Part shown: piece after piece, positions 22,647-31,510 of the stretch
How the letters are laid out: each line of letters starts with the position of its first letter
How positions within the stretch are numbered: position 1 is the stretch's first letter
Made by a program: the position numbers and the translations under genes
Notes under the pieces: generated by a model
What the model saw: only the letters and a program-made list of their open reading frames with translations
Told to the model about the DNA's origin: nothing
Databases searched by the model: none
DNA from: Acanthosepion lycidas
Taxonomy: Eukaryota; Mollusca; Cephalopoda; Sepiida; Sepiidae
NCBI GenBank assembly: GCA_963932145.1
Contig: OZ010580.1
Coordinates: 32,459,613 to 32,523,612 of the forward strand
DNA: 64,000 bases
Direction of reading: 5' to 3'

Positions 22647-22765
22647 GCTTATGTCCATATCACATTAAAACACTGATTTTCATCCAATCACCAAAGTTAA
22701 GCATTATTAAGCTGGGTCAGTACCAAGATAGGTAACTGCTTGGGTATACCAGTTACTGTAAGCGT
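22647..22765 (+). pseudogene. 5S rRNA-derived sequence (head of a composite SINE)
   Basis: About 119 bp aligns without major gaps to metazoan 5S rRNA. TCCATATCACATT stands for GCCATATCACGTT, and CATCCAATCACCAAAGTTAA for CGTCCGATCACCGAAGTTAA. GGGTCAGTACCAAGATAGGT follows, then the internal promoter C-box equivalent AACTGCTTGGGTATACC and TACTGTAAGC at the 3' end. Many differences are C-to-T or G-to-A at former CpG sites, so it cannot be a working rRNA. It abuts a tRNA-like SINE head directly, which suggests it served as a Pol III promoter of a SINE rather than a stray pseudogene. The alignment is by eye to remembered 5S sequence. Confidence 0.8.
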
Positions 22766-22930
22766 GAATGTTTTGGGTAGTGTAAAGGATAACAGTTTGG
22801 AATGAGAAATCAGAGAGCAGAATTTCAATTCCAACTGGGTTTGTTATATTTCTTTATGTGCAAATAGCCTTAGAAAAAGTATGAATCCCACTCTTATCTA
22901 CCAGCTATGGGTTAAATAGTAGAAGTTATA
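22766..22930 (+). repeat. tRNA-like head and body of SINE S1, copy with 5S upstream
   Basis: Immediately after the 5S-like part come TGGGTAGTGTAAAGGATAAC (A-box region), TTTGGAATGAGAAATCAGAG, and AGAATTTCAATTCCAACTGG (B-box region). The S1 body then follows: GTGCAAATAGCCTTAG, AAAGTATGAATCCCACTCTT and ACCAGCTATGGG. The same head-body order occurs without 5S in the other S1 copies. Confidence 0.7.
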
Positions 22931-23050
22931 TCAAAAAATCATTATTATCTCCCAAAAGTATGTTTCTGTTTTAAATAATGAATGGTTGACAAGCTGTAAA
23001 AAACAAATCAATCAATATTATGGTATTCATGACATTGTTATTTTTAATTG

Positions 23051-23220
23051 TGTTTTGGAGTAAATAAGACACTCCCAGTAACACAAATGAATTAAGGCAA
23101 AACATCTTAAATAAAGAACTCCAAATGAGTAAGGAATGCCTGTTGGAATCAGTCAGGAGAATTTCTAACAGATGTCACAGTGCCTAAGCAAGACAATATT
23201 ATAACCGCTAGGAGTGATTT
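23051..23220 (+). mobile_element. 5' LTR of Ty3/gypsy element G1, copy 1
   Basis: TGTTTTGGAGTAAATAAGAC, CCCAGTAACACAAATGAATT, AAATAAAGAACTCCAAATGA and AAGCAAGACAATATTATAAC match the 3' LTR at 26356-26537 in order. The right edge is decayed after GGAGTGA, so the end is approximate. The flank AATTG compares with AATTA after the 3' LTR, a 4/5 target duplication. Confidence 0.8.
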
Positions 23221-23359
23221 AGGTAAAAAGTACTTTTTTTTTACTTTAGTGCACATGATAACAGTGACAATGAGAAATTAGAACCATGTTGGTTTAATTT
23301 TTCCTCTTTGATATATGTAAAAAGAAGAGAAAGAGGAAAAAATATCATATTCTGCAAAT

Positions 23360-24110
23360 ATGGAAGAATTCTGAGCCCAAGTGATAAAAATACAACAGCA
23401 ACAACAACAGCAGTTGTTGGAACTACAAAAACAACAAAAAATTTAATTGAAATAACATGAAAGAAAATGGAAAAAAACAAGACTTTTGTTGAGAAAGTTA
23501 GCACTAGCAGAACATGAAAAATACCGTAATTTTGTACTACCGAAAAAAAACAAGAGAAATTTGCTTTGAATAATCAGTAAATATTTTGACTAAGATTTTT
23601 AGCAAGAAAAGCTTGTTATTCAATAAACGTTGGAAGGGTATGAATCTGATGCTAAAAACAATGAAGATTTTGTCAAATATACTGGAATTGTTAACAAGGA
23701 GTGGGAAAAATTCAAATTAAACAAACTGGCTCTGGATATGTTTCAAGGGTTAATTTTTGTTCAAGGGTTAACGTGAAAACAGATGCAGAAATACATGCAA
23801 GAATTCTAACAAAATTTGAACAGATTCAAACACTACAAGAAATATCAGACAAATGTCAGAGAAACCTAAATCTGATACTTGATACTAAAGTGAAGAAAAA
23901 ATACACATACATACAAGCTAAAGAAAAAGGTGGGAATAGAAAAAAATAATCCATTCAGATGTGGAAGGTTACATCTTGGAGTCAACTGTCCCTTTTGAAA
24001 ATCTAAAGTGTTACAAATGTGGAAAAGTAGCACATAAAAAGCCACACTGTAAAACTAAAGTAAGGAAAAATTCTCACAGAAAAAATTTCATACACGGTGT
24101 TGCAACAGAA
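23360..24110 (+). pseudogene. G1 copy 1 gag
   Basis: Decayed Gag starts with a Gln-rich segment (23390-23440, paralleled by the copy at 52380-53040). It continues through an 82-codon frame (23701-23949) and ends in a retroviral-type zinc knuckle CYKCGKVAHKKPHC (24009-24050, pattern C-x2-C-x4-H-x4-C), which binds element RNA. Frameshifts and stops separate the parts. Confidence 0.75.
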
Positions 24111-24119
24111 AAAATAATT

Positions 24120-24420
24120 ACAGAAAACCAAAGATAATTTGTGTATGCAAAAATTAATAATGTGAATGTAAAACTGCAACTAGACACAGATAGTGATATT
24201 ACAATAGTCAATAAAGCTACATGGAAAACAAACAGAAAACCTATATTAAAAATAACTTTGAAAATGGCATGTTGGGTAAGAAATTATTTTTTATTGGTGA
24301 AATGACTTGTAAGATTTCATTTCATAACAAGAGTGTAAAAGTCAAGGCTTATATGCTAAAAAATACTACAAACTTATTCAGTACTGACTGGATAGAATTT
24401 AGTTGCGGGGTATAAATATC
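24120..24420 (+). pseudogene. G1 copy 1 aspartic protease
   Basis: The segment VKLQLDTDSDITIVNKATW (about 24168-24222) is the retroviral-type protease active-site loop. The invariant D-T/S-G has become D-T-D, so it is inactive. Downstream the frame continues as EMTCKISFHNKSVKVKAYML and STDWIEFS. Confidence 0.7.
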
Positions 24421-24479
24421 TATTGCAAAAATGTAAGTAGACAAGCAACCTGTTTAAAAAAAGTGTGAAAATTTAAAGA

Positions 24480-25310
24480 AAGAATTGAAAAAATGTTTTC
24501 CAGATGTTCTGTTGGATGAGTTGTGTCAGAGTTCCAAATTCAAAGTGAAATATCAAGTGAAAGAAGGGTCGATGCCAGTGTTTAAACCAAACTGTAGGGT
24601 ACCATTTGCTGCATTAGGTCAAATCAAAAAAGAATTAGACAGACTAGAGAAAATAGGTGTAATTGAAAAAATTGACCATTCAAAATGAGCAGCACCAGCA
24701 GCGTATGTAAAGATAAAAAATAATAAAATTTGTAATGTGTTGATTTTTTAACAGGGTAACATAAAATCCATCGCACATGCACTGCGTTTCCTAATTCCAG
24801 CAGCAAAAACTACTGTCAGATCAGAAAAGAGGTATTAACAATAACACTTGCAGTGAAAAATTTTCACAAATTTATATATGGAAGGAGTTTTCATTTACAG
24901 ACAGACAACAGACCTCTATTATCAATTTAAGGTTTGAAAAAAGAAATTCCTATGCATACAGTGAATACATTACAATGCTGATGTACCATCTTATTAAATT
25001 ACAATTTCAGGATGGAATACCAACTGTCCCAAAAATTAGGATATGCTGATGGTTTATCAAGACTGACACCAAAAAATACTGAACAGTTTGTGGACACTGT
25101 TATTGCAGCATTAAAAAGTAAAATAGAAATTAAAAATATATTATGCAATGTAGTACGCAAAAAAAAAACAAAAAACAGTTACCCTGGAAAAAATAAAAGT
25201 AAAATCAGAACAAAACATGTTTATTTTGAAAATAAAAAAATACTAAAAGAAAGTAAGAAAGAGAGAGAGATGATTTTTAGAATGCAATCCAGACTTGAAC
25301 ATGTACTCAC
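24480..25310 (+). pseudogene. G1 copy 1 reverse transcriptase and RNase H remnants
   Basis: A 67-codon frame (24485-24688) has the RT N-terminus: FKPNCRVPFAALGQIKKELD, then LEKIGVIEKIDHSK. After a short stretch the palm domain, including the YxDD box, is missing. Sequence resumes in the RNase H region with KFIYGRSFHLQTDNRPLLSI (24868-24928) and GYADGLSRLTPKNTEQFVD (25040-25092). The RT-RNase H junction is a deletion near 24740-24830. Together these once copied element RNA to DNA. Confidence 0.8.
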
Positions 25311-25319
25311 TATATGACA

Positions 25320-26265
25320 GAGTACTGATTTTTGTAGAAAAGTTTGTAATACCTAAAATATTATAAAAGTGGATATTAAATGAAATCTCTGATGAGAAGT
25401 TATGTATACCAAACCAAAATGGATCAGGAGATTGAAAAATTAGTAAAAGAGAGCAAAGGTTGTGTACTGGCAGCAAAATCACCTACCACTAAATTTCAAC
25501 TTTAGCCAGAGACTAATATTCTGTGGTCAAGAATGCACATAGATTTTACAGGTCCAGTAAACAAATCACATTATCTTGTGGTAGTGGATAGTTTTACTAA
25601 GTGGCCTGAAACTTGGAAGTGCAAAAAAACAACTTCCACAGTTAGAGTGAATTTTGAAAGATATGGCATTCCAGATGCCATAGTCTCTGATAACAGTACA
25701 CAATTCAGTGCTTACAAATTTAAATTGTGGGTACATTTAAGAGAGCTTGGAAAAAAGCAAGTAATGAAAATGTGAGCAAACAAGCACTACAAAAATTCTT
25801 GAGAGTATACTGGATAACAGTGAACATCAATACACCATCAGACATTTTGCAGGCAGAATTGATATTTGCAAGAAAAATTAAATTTCTGTTCAACAAATTT
25901 TTACCAGGTCAAAAAAAGAATAAGAACAGATAACAAAAAGGGACACAAACCTAGCAAAACAATGTTTTTCAGAATATATAAAAATGGAAAAGGAATGTGG
26001 GAAGACAGAGTAATAAGGTCACAAATTGAAAAAATATATTTGGTAAAAGAAAAAAATGGGAACACAAAAGGCACTGGAATCAGTTAAAAAGATTAACTGA
26101 AGGAAGGCCTGCAAGAAAGGAGGAACCTATGCAAGTACTGTATGATATTTTTGATGTACCAACACCCCAAGAATTTGTTGAACATACACGAATGATTACC
26201 AGAAAAAGGAAATGTAAGGAAAAACTAGAGGTTAACCCAAAATGAAAGAAATACAAAGTTCAGTA
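25320..26265 (+). pseudogene. G1 copy 1 integrase, catalytic Glu deleted
   Basis: The zinc-binding end survives as REQRLCTGSKI and related text near 25420-25510. The core begins HIDFTGPVNKSHYLVVVDSF (first Asp, 25536), followed by KWPETWKCKKTT. The second Asp is in GIPDAIVSDNSTQF (25662-25706). At about 25720 the text jumps from FKLW to FKRAWKKAS, so the segment holding the third catalytic residue (GQAERF in relatives) is deleted. The C-terminal part runs on with INTPSDILQAELIFARKIKF and stops before 26265. Confidence 0.8.
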
Positions 26266-26355
26266 CATTGGTAAACTTGCCAGAAAGAGGAGAAGCGAAT
26301 ACAAAGAAATAAAGTAAAATATTTACTGATAAAAAAAAAATCTCAAAAATGTAGA

Positions 26356-26537
26356 TGTTGTGAAGTATATAAGACACCCTCAGTAACACAAATGCACTAG
26401 GCAGGACACCTTAAATAAAGAACTCAAAGTGAGTCAGGGAAGTCCATTGGAAACTTTCAGGAAAATTTCTATCAGACATCATGGCGAGTAGTCTAAGCAA
26501 GACATAATATTATAACTGCCAGGAGTGAGTAATAACA
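26356..26537 (+). mobile_element. 3' LTR of Ty3/gypsy element G1, copy 1
   Basis: 182 bp, TGTTGTGAAGTATATAAGAC to GAGTGAGTAATAACA, with TG...CA ends. It contains AAATAAAGAACTC, a likely poly(A) signal. It pairs with 23051-23220. The same LTR occurs at 53137-53320 and, inverted and truncated, at 29055-29193. Confidence 0.85.
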
Positions 26538-26729
26538 AATTATAGTCTCAAATTTCTGCCTGAAACTGAGGGTTTCAAGTATTAAATTCGACACTTGAGA
26601 TGTTGACAACGTCTGGTCATCTGATGACTTCCCAGTTTACACATGGGGATTGTAACTTTTACCAGTGCCTGTTGACAATGAAAACACACAAACAACCCTA
26701 CATTTAATCAGAAACAATAAAAAGGTTTA
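26538..26729. other. Spacer between gypsy LTR and PLE-like palindrome
   Basis: No recognised feature. Confidence 0.4.
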
Positions 26730-27062
26730 CACTTTAATTATCTTGAACTATTGTTCTCATCTTGATTATTATAGATATATTACTGACACAAAATTTCGGC
26801 CAAATACATTCTGGTCATAACCATGTTTCAAATGTTTTGGTTGAAATGGGATATCTGTAGATTATTGCACTATTTTATCCCTGAGATATCAGTTATTGTT
26901 TATCCATTACTCCTGAACCAATGCTTCAGTACTGGATACAGGGGTTGAACTCATGGTCACTAGCTGATGATGGACACCTGATGATTTGGCCAAGACATTG
27001 TGTATATAATAATGTCTAAAGAAATCAAAATGAGAACAACAGTTCACAATAATTAAATTATA
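26730..27062. repeat. PLE-type inverted terminal pair, second family
   Basis: TTGAACTATTGTTCTCATCT (26743 onward) and its partner AGAACAACAGTTCACAATAA (27032 onward) are inverted. Inside them AATTTCGGCCAAATACATTC mirrors GATGATTTGGCCAAGACATT. The arms are 45 bp or more and imperfect, with about 200 bp between. The layout matches the head-to-head PLE ends at 30001-30478, with different sequence. Confidence 0.55.
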
Positions 27063-27499
27063 TTGACAATTACTCATCTCAAAAACCAAAGAAAAAATTA
27101 CCTAAGAAGTTTCTAACATTTTACCAGTCTTAAAGAAACAAAAAAATCTTCTTACGAACTTTAAAAACTGCAACTGTATTGCAGAAAAAAATGATACCAA
27201 AAAGTACACACCATAAATTAAGAAAATCATACACCACATATTCCCAAAATAAGTCAAGGACTACTTTATTTCCTCTGAATATTTCAGACAAAATGAACGA
27301 ACAACTTCAGAAAAAGGAAAAAATACTTAGACTGAAACTAGGTCATAAAAACAGTTATTTATTTTATTTATTCTACTTGTTACTGTGCAATGAACAATTA
27401 AATCATACAATAACCCTTAAAAAACACACACATACATACAACAGATGAAACAAACAGACACATAGCATTAAATGAAGAAAAGTAACTGGTAACATTCAT
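27063..27499. other. AT-rich stretch, no gene recognised
   Basis: An 89-codon lysine-rich frame at 27179-27448 shows no family motif. Confidence 0.4.
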
Positions 27500-27895
27500 T
27501 TTATGAAGGTCCCAATGATAAAAGCTGTCCCTCCAGCAGATTGTCCTAGAAATAATAGATCTAAAACATCACCCTGAGAACAACAGATCAAACATGGCAC
27601 CAAGGATGCATACTGTTTTTAATTATATTTTCTGCTTTGCTGCGATGGCAAGAATTAGAAATATCCTCCAAGGAGGATGGTAAGCAGCCGATAATTTTCT
27701 GGGCAACTTATAACCTTCTGGAGGACCCTCCTATCTGCTACTGTGCAGCTGGCATACCAAATATTAAATGCTGATAACATACAAAAGGAAATCTCTAAAA
27801 TAAAACAAAAATAAACATTGGTCAAATCAACAGACAGGTTATCAAATTTTACTATGCCTATGTGCAAACAGTAAATGAAAAGACAAGACAACCAG
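27500..27895 (-). pseudogene. LINE ORF2 C-terminal fragment, CR1/L2/Rex-like, family D
   Basis: Minus-strand text, frame-broken, reads SCTVADRRVLQKVI, AQKIIGCLPSSLEDI, SKAENIIK and then MFDLLFSG-CFRSIISRT and DSFYHW. This matches the conserved LINE tail with CTxADKxxLQRVIRTAQKI and a later LLPSGRRFRSIxxRTxR-xNSFYP segment. RT is absent. Clade is from memory. Confidence 0.6.
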
Positions 27896-28774
27896 ATTTC
27901 ATCAACAACATATCAAGTGTAAATAATATCTATCATCAGCAGCAACATGCATCTATAGCAAGTCCACAACTGGACAAAGGCCTTTCTCAACTTCTTCCAT
28001 GACAACCATAAATAGTGCTAGTCACTGGCAAATCTTATCAGCAAACTTCTCTACTTTCTCTCTCCATTCTCTGTCTAGTCTTTTCAGACTGTTTGATATT
28101 CTATTGGGCACCAATCAACCTACCTATTGTTCCACCTGTTATCCTTTCTTAATTCAGAATAGAAAGATGATGAAAAAAAAATATAAGTAAATGTAAGCTT
28201 TCCAAAATGATCCCTATCTACTTTAAGTTAGAATTGATAGTCTTTTGCCTGTTTGAATTTTTTTCAATATCTTTAGGTCAAGTAGATGATAAAGCTAATT
28301 CAGTCTGTTTCCTACAAAGTAGTCTATTTGAACATGTATACAGTGATTCCATACAAAATATCCATACAGTTCATTCCTGCTGTTCAAATTCCTCAAACTT
28401 TTCAGTTGTATATTTATTATCTTGTAGAAAGTGGAAAATCAGATGAAGTCTCCACCTGAAAATGGCTGGAGAACAACCAACAGAAACATTTAAAAACAAG
28501 TATACAGTTAGAGTGAAATCAAATTCTGGAATAAAACCCTGTGGTGATTAAAAGATTGTGAGGAATTGTTTTATTTCATTTTGGCTGAACATATAAGAAG
28601 GAAAACCCCACAAAAACTGGCCCCCAGGATATCATCTACAATAAGATTAAATTTTACATTTTAATTTTTTTATTAAATTTTATATTTTATAATTTGATAG
28701 AGAGCTAATACTGTTGCTGATGACAATGAGACTGACTTTATTTCATAACATAACATGTCCTGGATTTCTCTGTT
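27896..28774. other. Non-coding stretch, no gene recognised
   Basis: 27940-28140 includes AGTCCACAACTGGACAAAGG, which resembles a word common in arthropod and mollusc repeats. No function assigned. Confidence 0.35.
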
Positions 28775-28985
28775 CTAGCTGACTACACAGTAAATCTGAG
28801 TGATGGTGACAAGGTAGATAAATATCATGACCTTGCCAAGAAGCTGAAGAACTTAGAGAAAGTGACAGTGATATCAGTAATTATAGGAGCACTGGAAATT
28901 GTTGTGAGGAGCCCAGATAGACAAAAGAAACAGGGTTTCGAAGGCTGATTTCAAAACTCCTCTTGGTGAATTGGTATAAAAAAAT
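28775..28985 (+). pseudogene. LINE C-terminal fragment, family E
   Basis: Reads DYTVNLSDGDKVDKYHDLAK, KLKNLEKVTVISVIIGALEI and VVRSPDR. Relatives have DxxVKxxEKxDKYxDLAxELKKLWxMKVTVIPxVxGALG, the last segment of certain LINE polyproteins. Only about 60 codons are preserved. Confidence 0.6.
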
Positions 28986-29054
28986 CTCCTTACTCTATAC
29001 CTCTTTAGTGTTTGCCTTGAGTTATTTGAGAATAAGCATAATCAGCATGAAAAA

Positions 29055-29193
29055 TTTGAGTTCTTTATTTAAGGCATCTTGCCTAGTTCATTTGTGTTAC
29101 TGGGAATGTCTTATTAAGTTGTTTTTCTCATATATGTTACTATGTGAGAAAACGACATTATTTTTGCACCAACCTAATATTTACTCAACAACA
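29055..29193 (-). mobile_element. 3' LTR (truncated) of G1 copy 2
   Basis: On the minus strand the LTR begins TGTTGTTGAGTAAATA, is interrupted by a MITE, and continues AGACATTCCCAGTAACACAA, ATGAACTAGGCAAG and AAATAAAGAACTCAAA before similarity ends at about 29055. It pairs with no 5' LTR in the window. Confidence 0.75.
29114..29177. mobile_element. 64 bp mariner-type MITE inside the LTR
   Basis: TTAAGTTGTTTTTCTC opens and GCACCAACCTAA closes the insert. The reverse complement of the right end, TTAGGTTGGTGCAAAAATAA, is the classic mariner/MADE1-type terminus. It is flanked by duplicated TA (29112-29113 and 29178-29179). Removing it restores a contiguous LTR. The left arm lacks about 15 bp of the inverted repeat. 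Confidence 0.8.
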
Positions 29194-29224
29194 TCCTGCC
29201 TTTTGAGATCTTTTTTAATAGTAT

Positions 29225-30000
29225 ATGTTTTATTTTATTTTTTCATTTTGGGTCATCCTCTAGTTTTTACATATATTTCTTTGTTCTGGCAATCATACTT
29301 GTACGTTCAACAAATTCTTGGGGTGTTCATACATCAAAAGTACCATACACTACTTGCATAGGTTCTTCCTTTCTTCAGTAAACCTTTTCTTTAACTGATT
29401 CACATGTCTTTTATGTTACCATTTTTTTCTTTTAAAATATATATCATTTTTCCAATTCATGACCTTATTACTTCATCTTCCCACATTTCTTTTCCATTTC
29501 TACATCCTCTGAAAAAAACTTTTTCACAAAGTTTGCATCCTTTTTCTTATCCATTCTTATTCTTTCTTGATCTGGTAACGACTTGTCAAACAGAGATTTA
29601 ATTTTTCTTGTAAACATCAATTTTGCTGGTAATATGTCTGATGGTGTATTAGTTTCAGCATTATCCAGTATACTCCCCAAAATTTTTGTAGTGCTTCTCT
29701 GTTCACCTTTTAAATTACATACTTCTTTCAAAGATCACTTAAAAGTATCCACAAACTTTTCAGCTTGTCTGTTTTACTTTGGGCGATATGGCGGGATAGT
29801 AATATATCCAATCGAGAACATTTTACAAAAATTTGTAAGCAGTGAATTATGTACCATTATCAGATACTATGGCATCTGGAATGCCATATCTTGCAAACAG
29901 TTCATGTAAAAAATTCACTCTAACTGTGGAAGTTATTTTTTTGCACTTACAAATTTCAGGCCACTTAGTAAAACTATCCACTACCACAAGATAATGTGAT
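29225..30000 (-). pseudogene. G1 copy 2 integrase C-terminal half
   Basis: Minus-strand reading includes NTPSDILPAKLMFTRKIKSL, FDKSLPDQERIRMDKKKD and FFSEDVEMEKKCGKM. Farther up it has equivalents of the IN core down to FTKWPEI and its upstream HIDF-type text, where a PLE palindrome interrupts it at 30000. It is more complete in the GQAE region than copy 1 (sequence at 29700-29890 fills the gap) but contains stops. A + strand frame here (28963-29361) is only the complement. Confidence 0.75.
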
Positions 30001-30478
30001 CTACATTATTTACATTATTCTGACTATTGTCCTCATCTTTCTCGCCATATTTATTACAATGTTTTGGCTGGTGTACGCTCCTGCCTTCTTCAGGTGGTTG
30101 GAATGTTGAACTGAACCCTTTATTGAACTCACACACTTTGGGTCCTGTCATTGGATCTAACCAGTATCCGGTTAAAGCAGTGGAGAACTTTCAGAGGGAA
30201 AATTAACAGGAGATAACTGATAAAACATGGCACATGGAATTAGAACAGTCTACCCCATTGAGTGAAATAAAGGGTTCAGTTCAACATTCCAACTACCTGA
30301 AGAAGGCCGGAGCATACAACGGCCGAAATGTTATAATAAATATGGCAACAAAGATGAAGACAATAGTCCGAATAATGTAAATAATGTACATAGCACCTCA
30401 TCTCAGAAATATAGACAGATGATATCTGTTTATTAGATCTGTAAAATCTATGTACATTCTTGATCATGGAATATCAGT
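30001..30478. mobile_element. PLE head-to-head terminal palindrome inserted in G1 copy 2
   Basis: The left arm (30009-30130) has TTTACATTATTCTGACTATT, TCGCCATATTTATTACAATG, CTGCCTTCTTCAGGTGGTTG and TTGAACTGAACCC. The right arm (30250-30380) is its inverse: GGGTTCAGTTCAACATTCCA, CCTGAAGAAGGCCGG, CGGCCGAAATG and AATAATGTAAATAATGTAC. The centre holds about 120 bp of single-copy sequence. Removing it rejoins gypsy integrase text, and GAT is repeated at the junction, so it is an insertion. No RT remains. Confidence 0.8.
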
Positions 30479-31510
30479 TTTTGGCTAATGTTGTAATTTC
30501 ATGGTAGATGATTTTGCTACCAGAATACAACCTCTGGAGGTTTTTACTAATTTTTCAATTGATCCATTTTAGTCCAGTATACATAGCTTCTCATAAGAGA
30601 TTTCATCCTTGAATTTCATAGATATTGACTACAAAATTCATTTAATATCCGCTTTTGTAATATGATAGGTGTTACTACTCTTTGTGCAAACATCAGTACT
30701 CCATCATATTTACTATATGATGGAGTACTGATGTTTGTAAGCATTCAAATCTGGATTACATTCTAAAAATCTTCTATCTTTCTTACTTTCTTTTAATAGT
30801 TCTTTTTATTTTCAAAATAAACATGTTGTGTACTGCTTTTACTTTTATTTCTTCCAGGGTAATTGTTTTTATTGTGAACTATATTGCATAATATATTTTT
30901 AATTTCTATTTCACTTTTTAGTGCTGCAATAACTGTGTCCTCAAACGGCTCAGTATTTTTTGGTATCAATCTTGATAAACCATCACTATATCCTAATTTT
31001 TAGATGGTTGGTATTCTATCTTGAAATCATAATTTAATAAGATAGTACCCCAGCATTGCAATCTATTCGCTGTATGCATAGGAATTTTTTTTTAGCCATA
31101 AATTGATAATAGAGGTCTGTTGTCTGTCTGTAAATGAAAACTCCTTCCATGTATAAATTTGTGAAATTTTTTCACTGCAAATATTGTTCATGCCTCTTTT
31201 TCAATTTAATTGTAGTTTTTTTTCTACCAGCAAATGTGTTGCATGTGTGACAACTTTCATGTTACTGTCAGCATATTTATGTAGAATTACTGCTTCTATA
31301 CCATAGTCACTAGTATCTGAAGTCAATACAACTTCTGCTTTTGCATTGTAGTGCACATGTCTGATGTTAGCATTTTCTTCATTTCTTCAAACACCTTCTG
31401 ACACTTATCAATCCACTGCCACTTTACACCTTTTTAAGCAAATTGTTCAGTGGAGCTCTCAAATTCAGCATATTAGGTATATAGATTTGTTAATAGTTTG
31501 CTAATCCTAG
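30479..31510 (-). pseudogene. G1 copy 2 integrase N-terminal half and RNase H
   Basis: Continuing on the minus strand: RNase H with KGVKWQWIDKCQKVFEEMKK, KKFHKFIHGRSFHLQTDNRP and a following LLSIYG and MHTANRLQCWGTILLNYDF. The integrase zinc region follows with MVYQD and SYVYWTKMDQ. It is ended at 31510 by the 2.1 kb insertion, where RT text GLANY is cut off from its partner LQAFL at 33642. Confidence 0.78.
30687..30737. repeat. Perfect 23 bp hairpin with 5 nt loop
   Basis: CAAACATCAGTACTCCATCA (left arm 30687-30709) is exactly inverted at 30715-30737, with loop TTACT. It lies inside the gypsy pol region, and one arm is an inverted duplicate of host pol sequence. Confidence 0.95.

Noticed and set aside
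28963..29361. 132-codon + strand frame, the longest on that strand in the area
   Set aside because: It is antisense to the gypsy LTR, MITE and integrase end on the minus strand.
30290..30345. Hammerhead ribozyme in PLE end (CTGAAGA ... GAAA with a GGCCG/CGGCC stem)
   Set aside because: PLEs are known to carry hammerheads, and the CTGANGA and GAAA boxes plus a stem II can be drawn. But an unpaired A breaks stem II and no stem I or plausible cleavage site pairs around it. A covariance search with the hammerhead models would decide.
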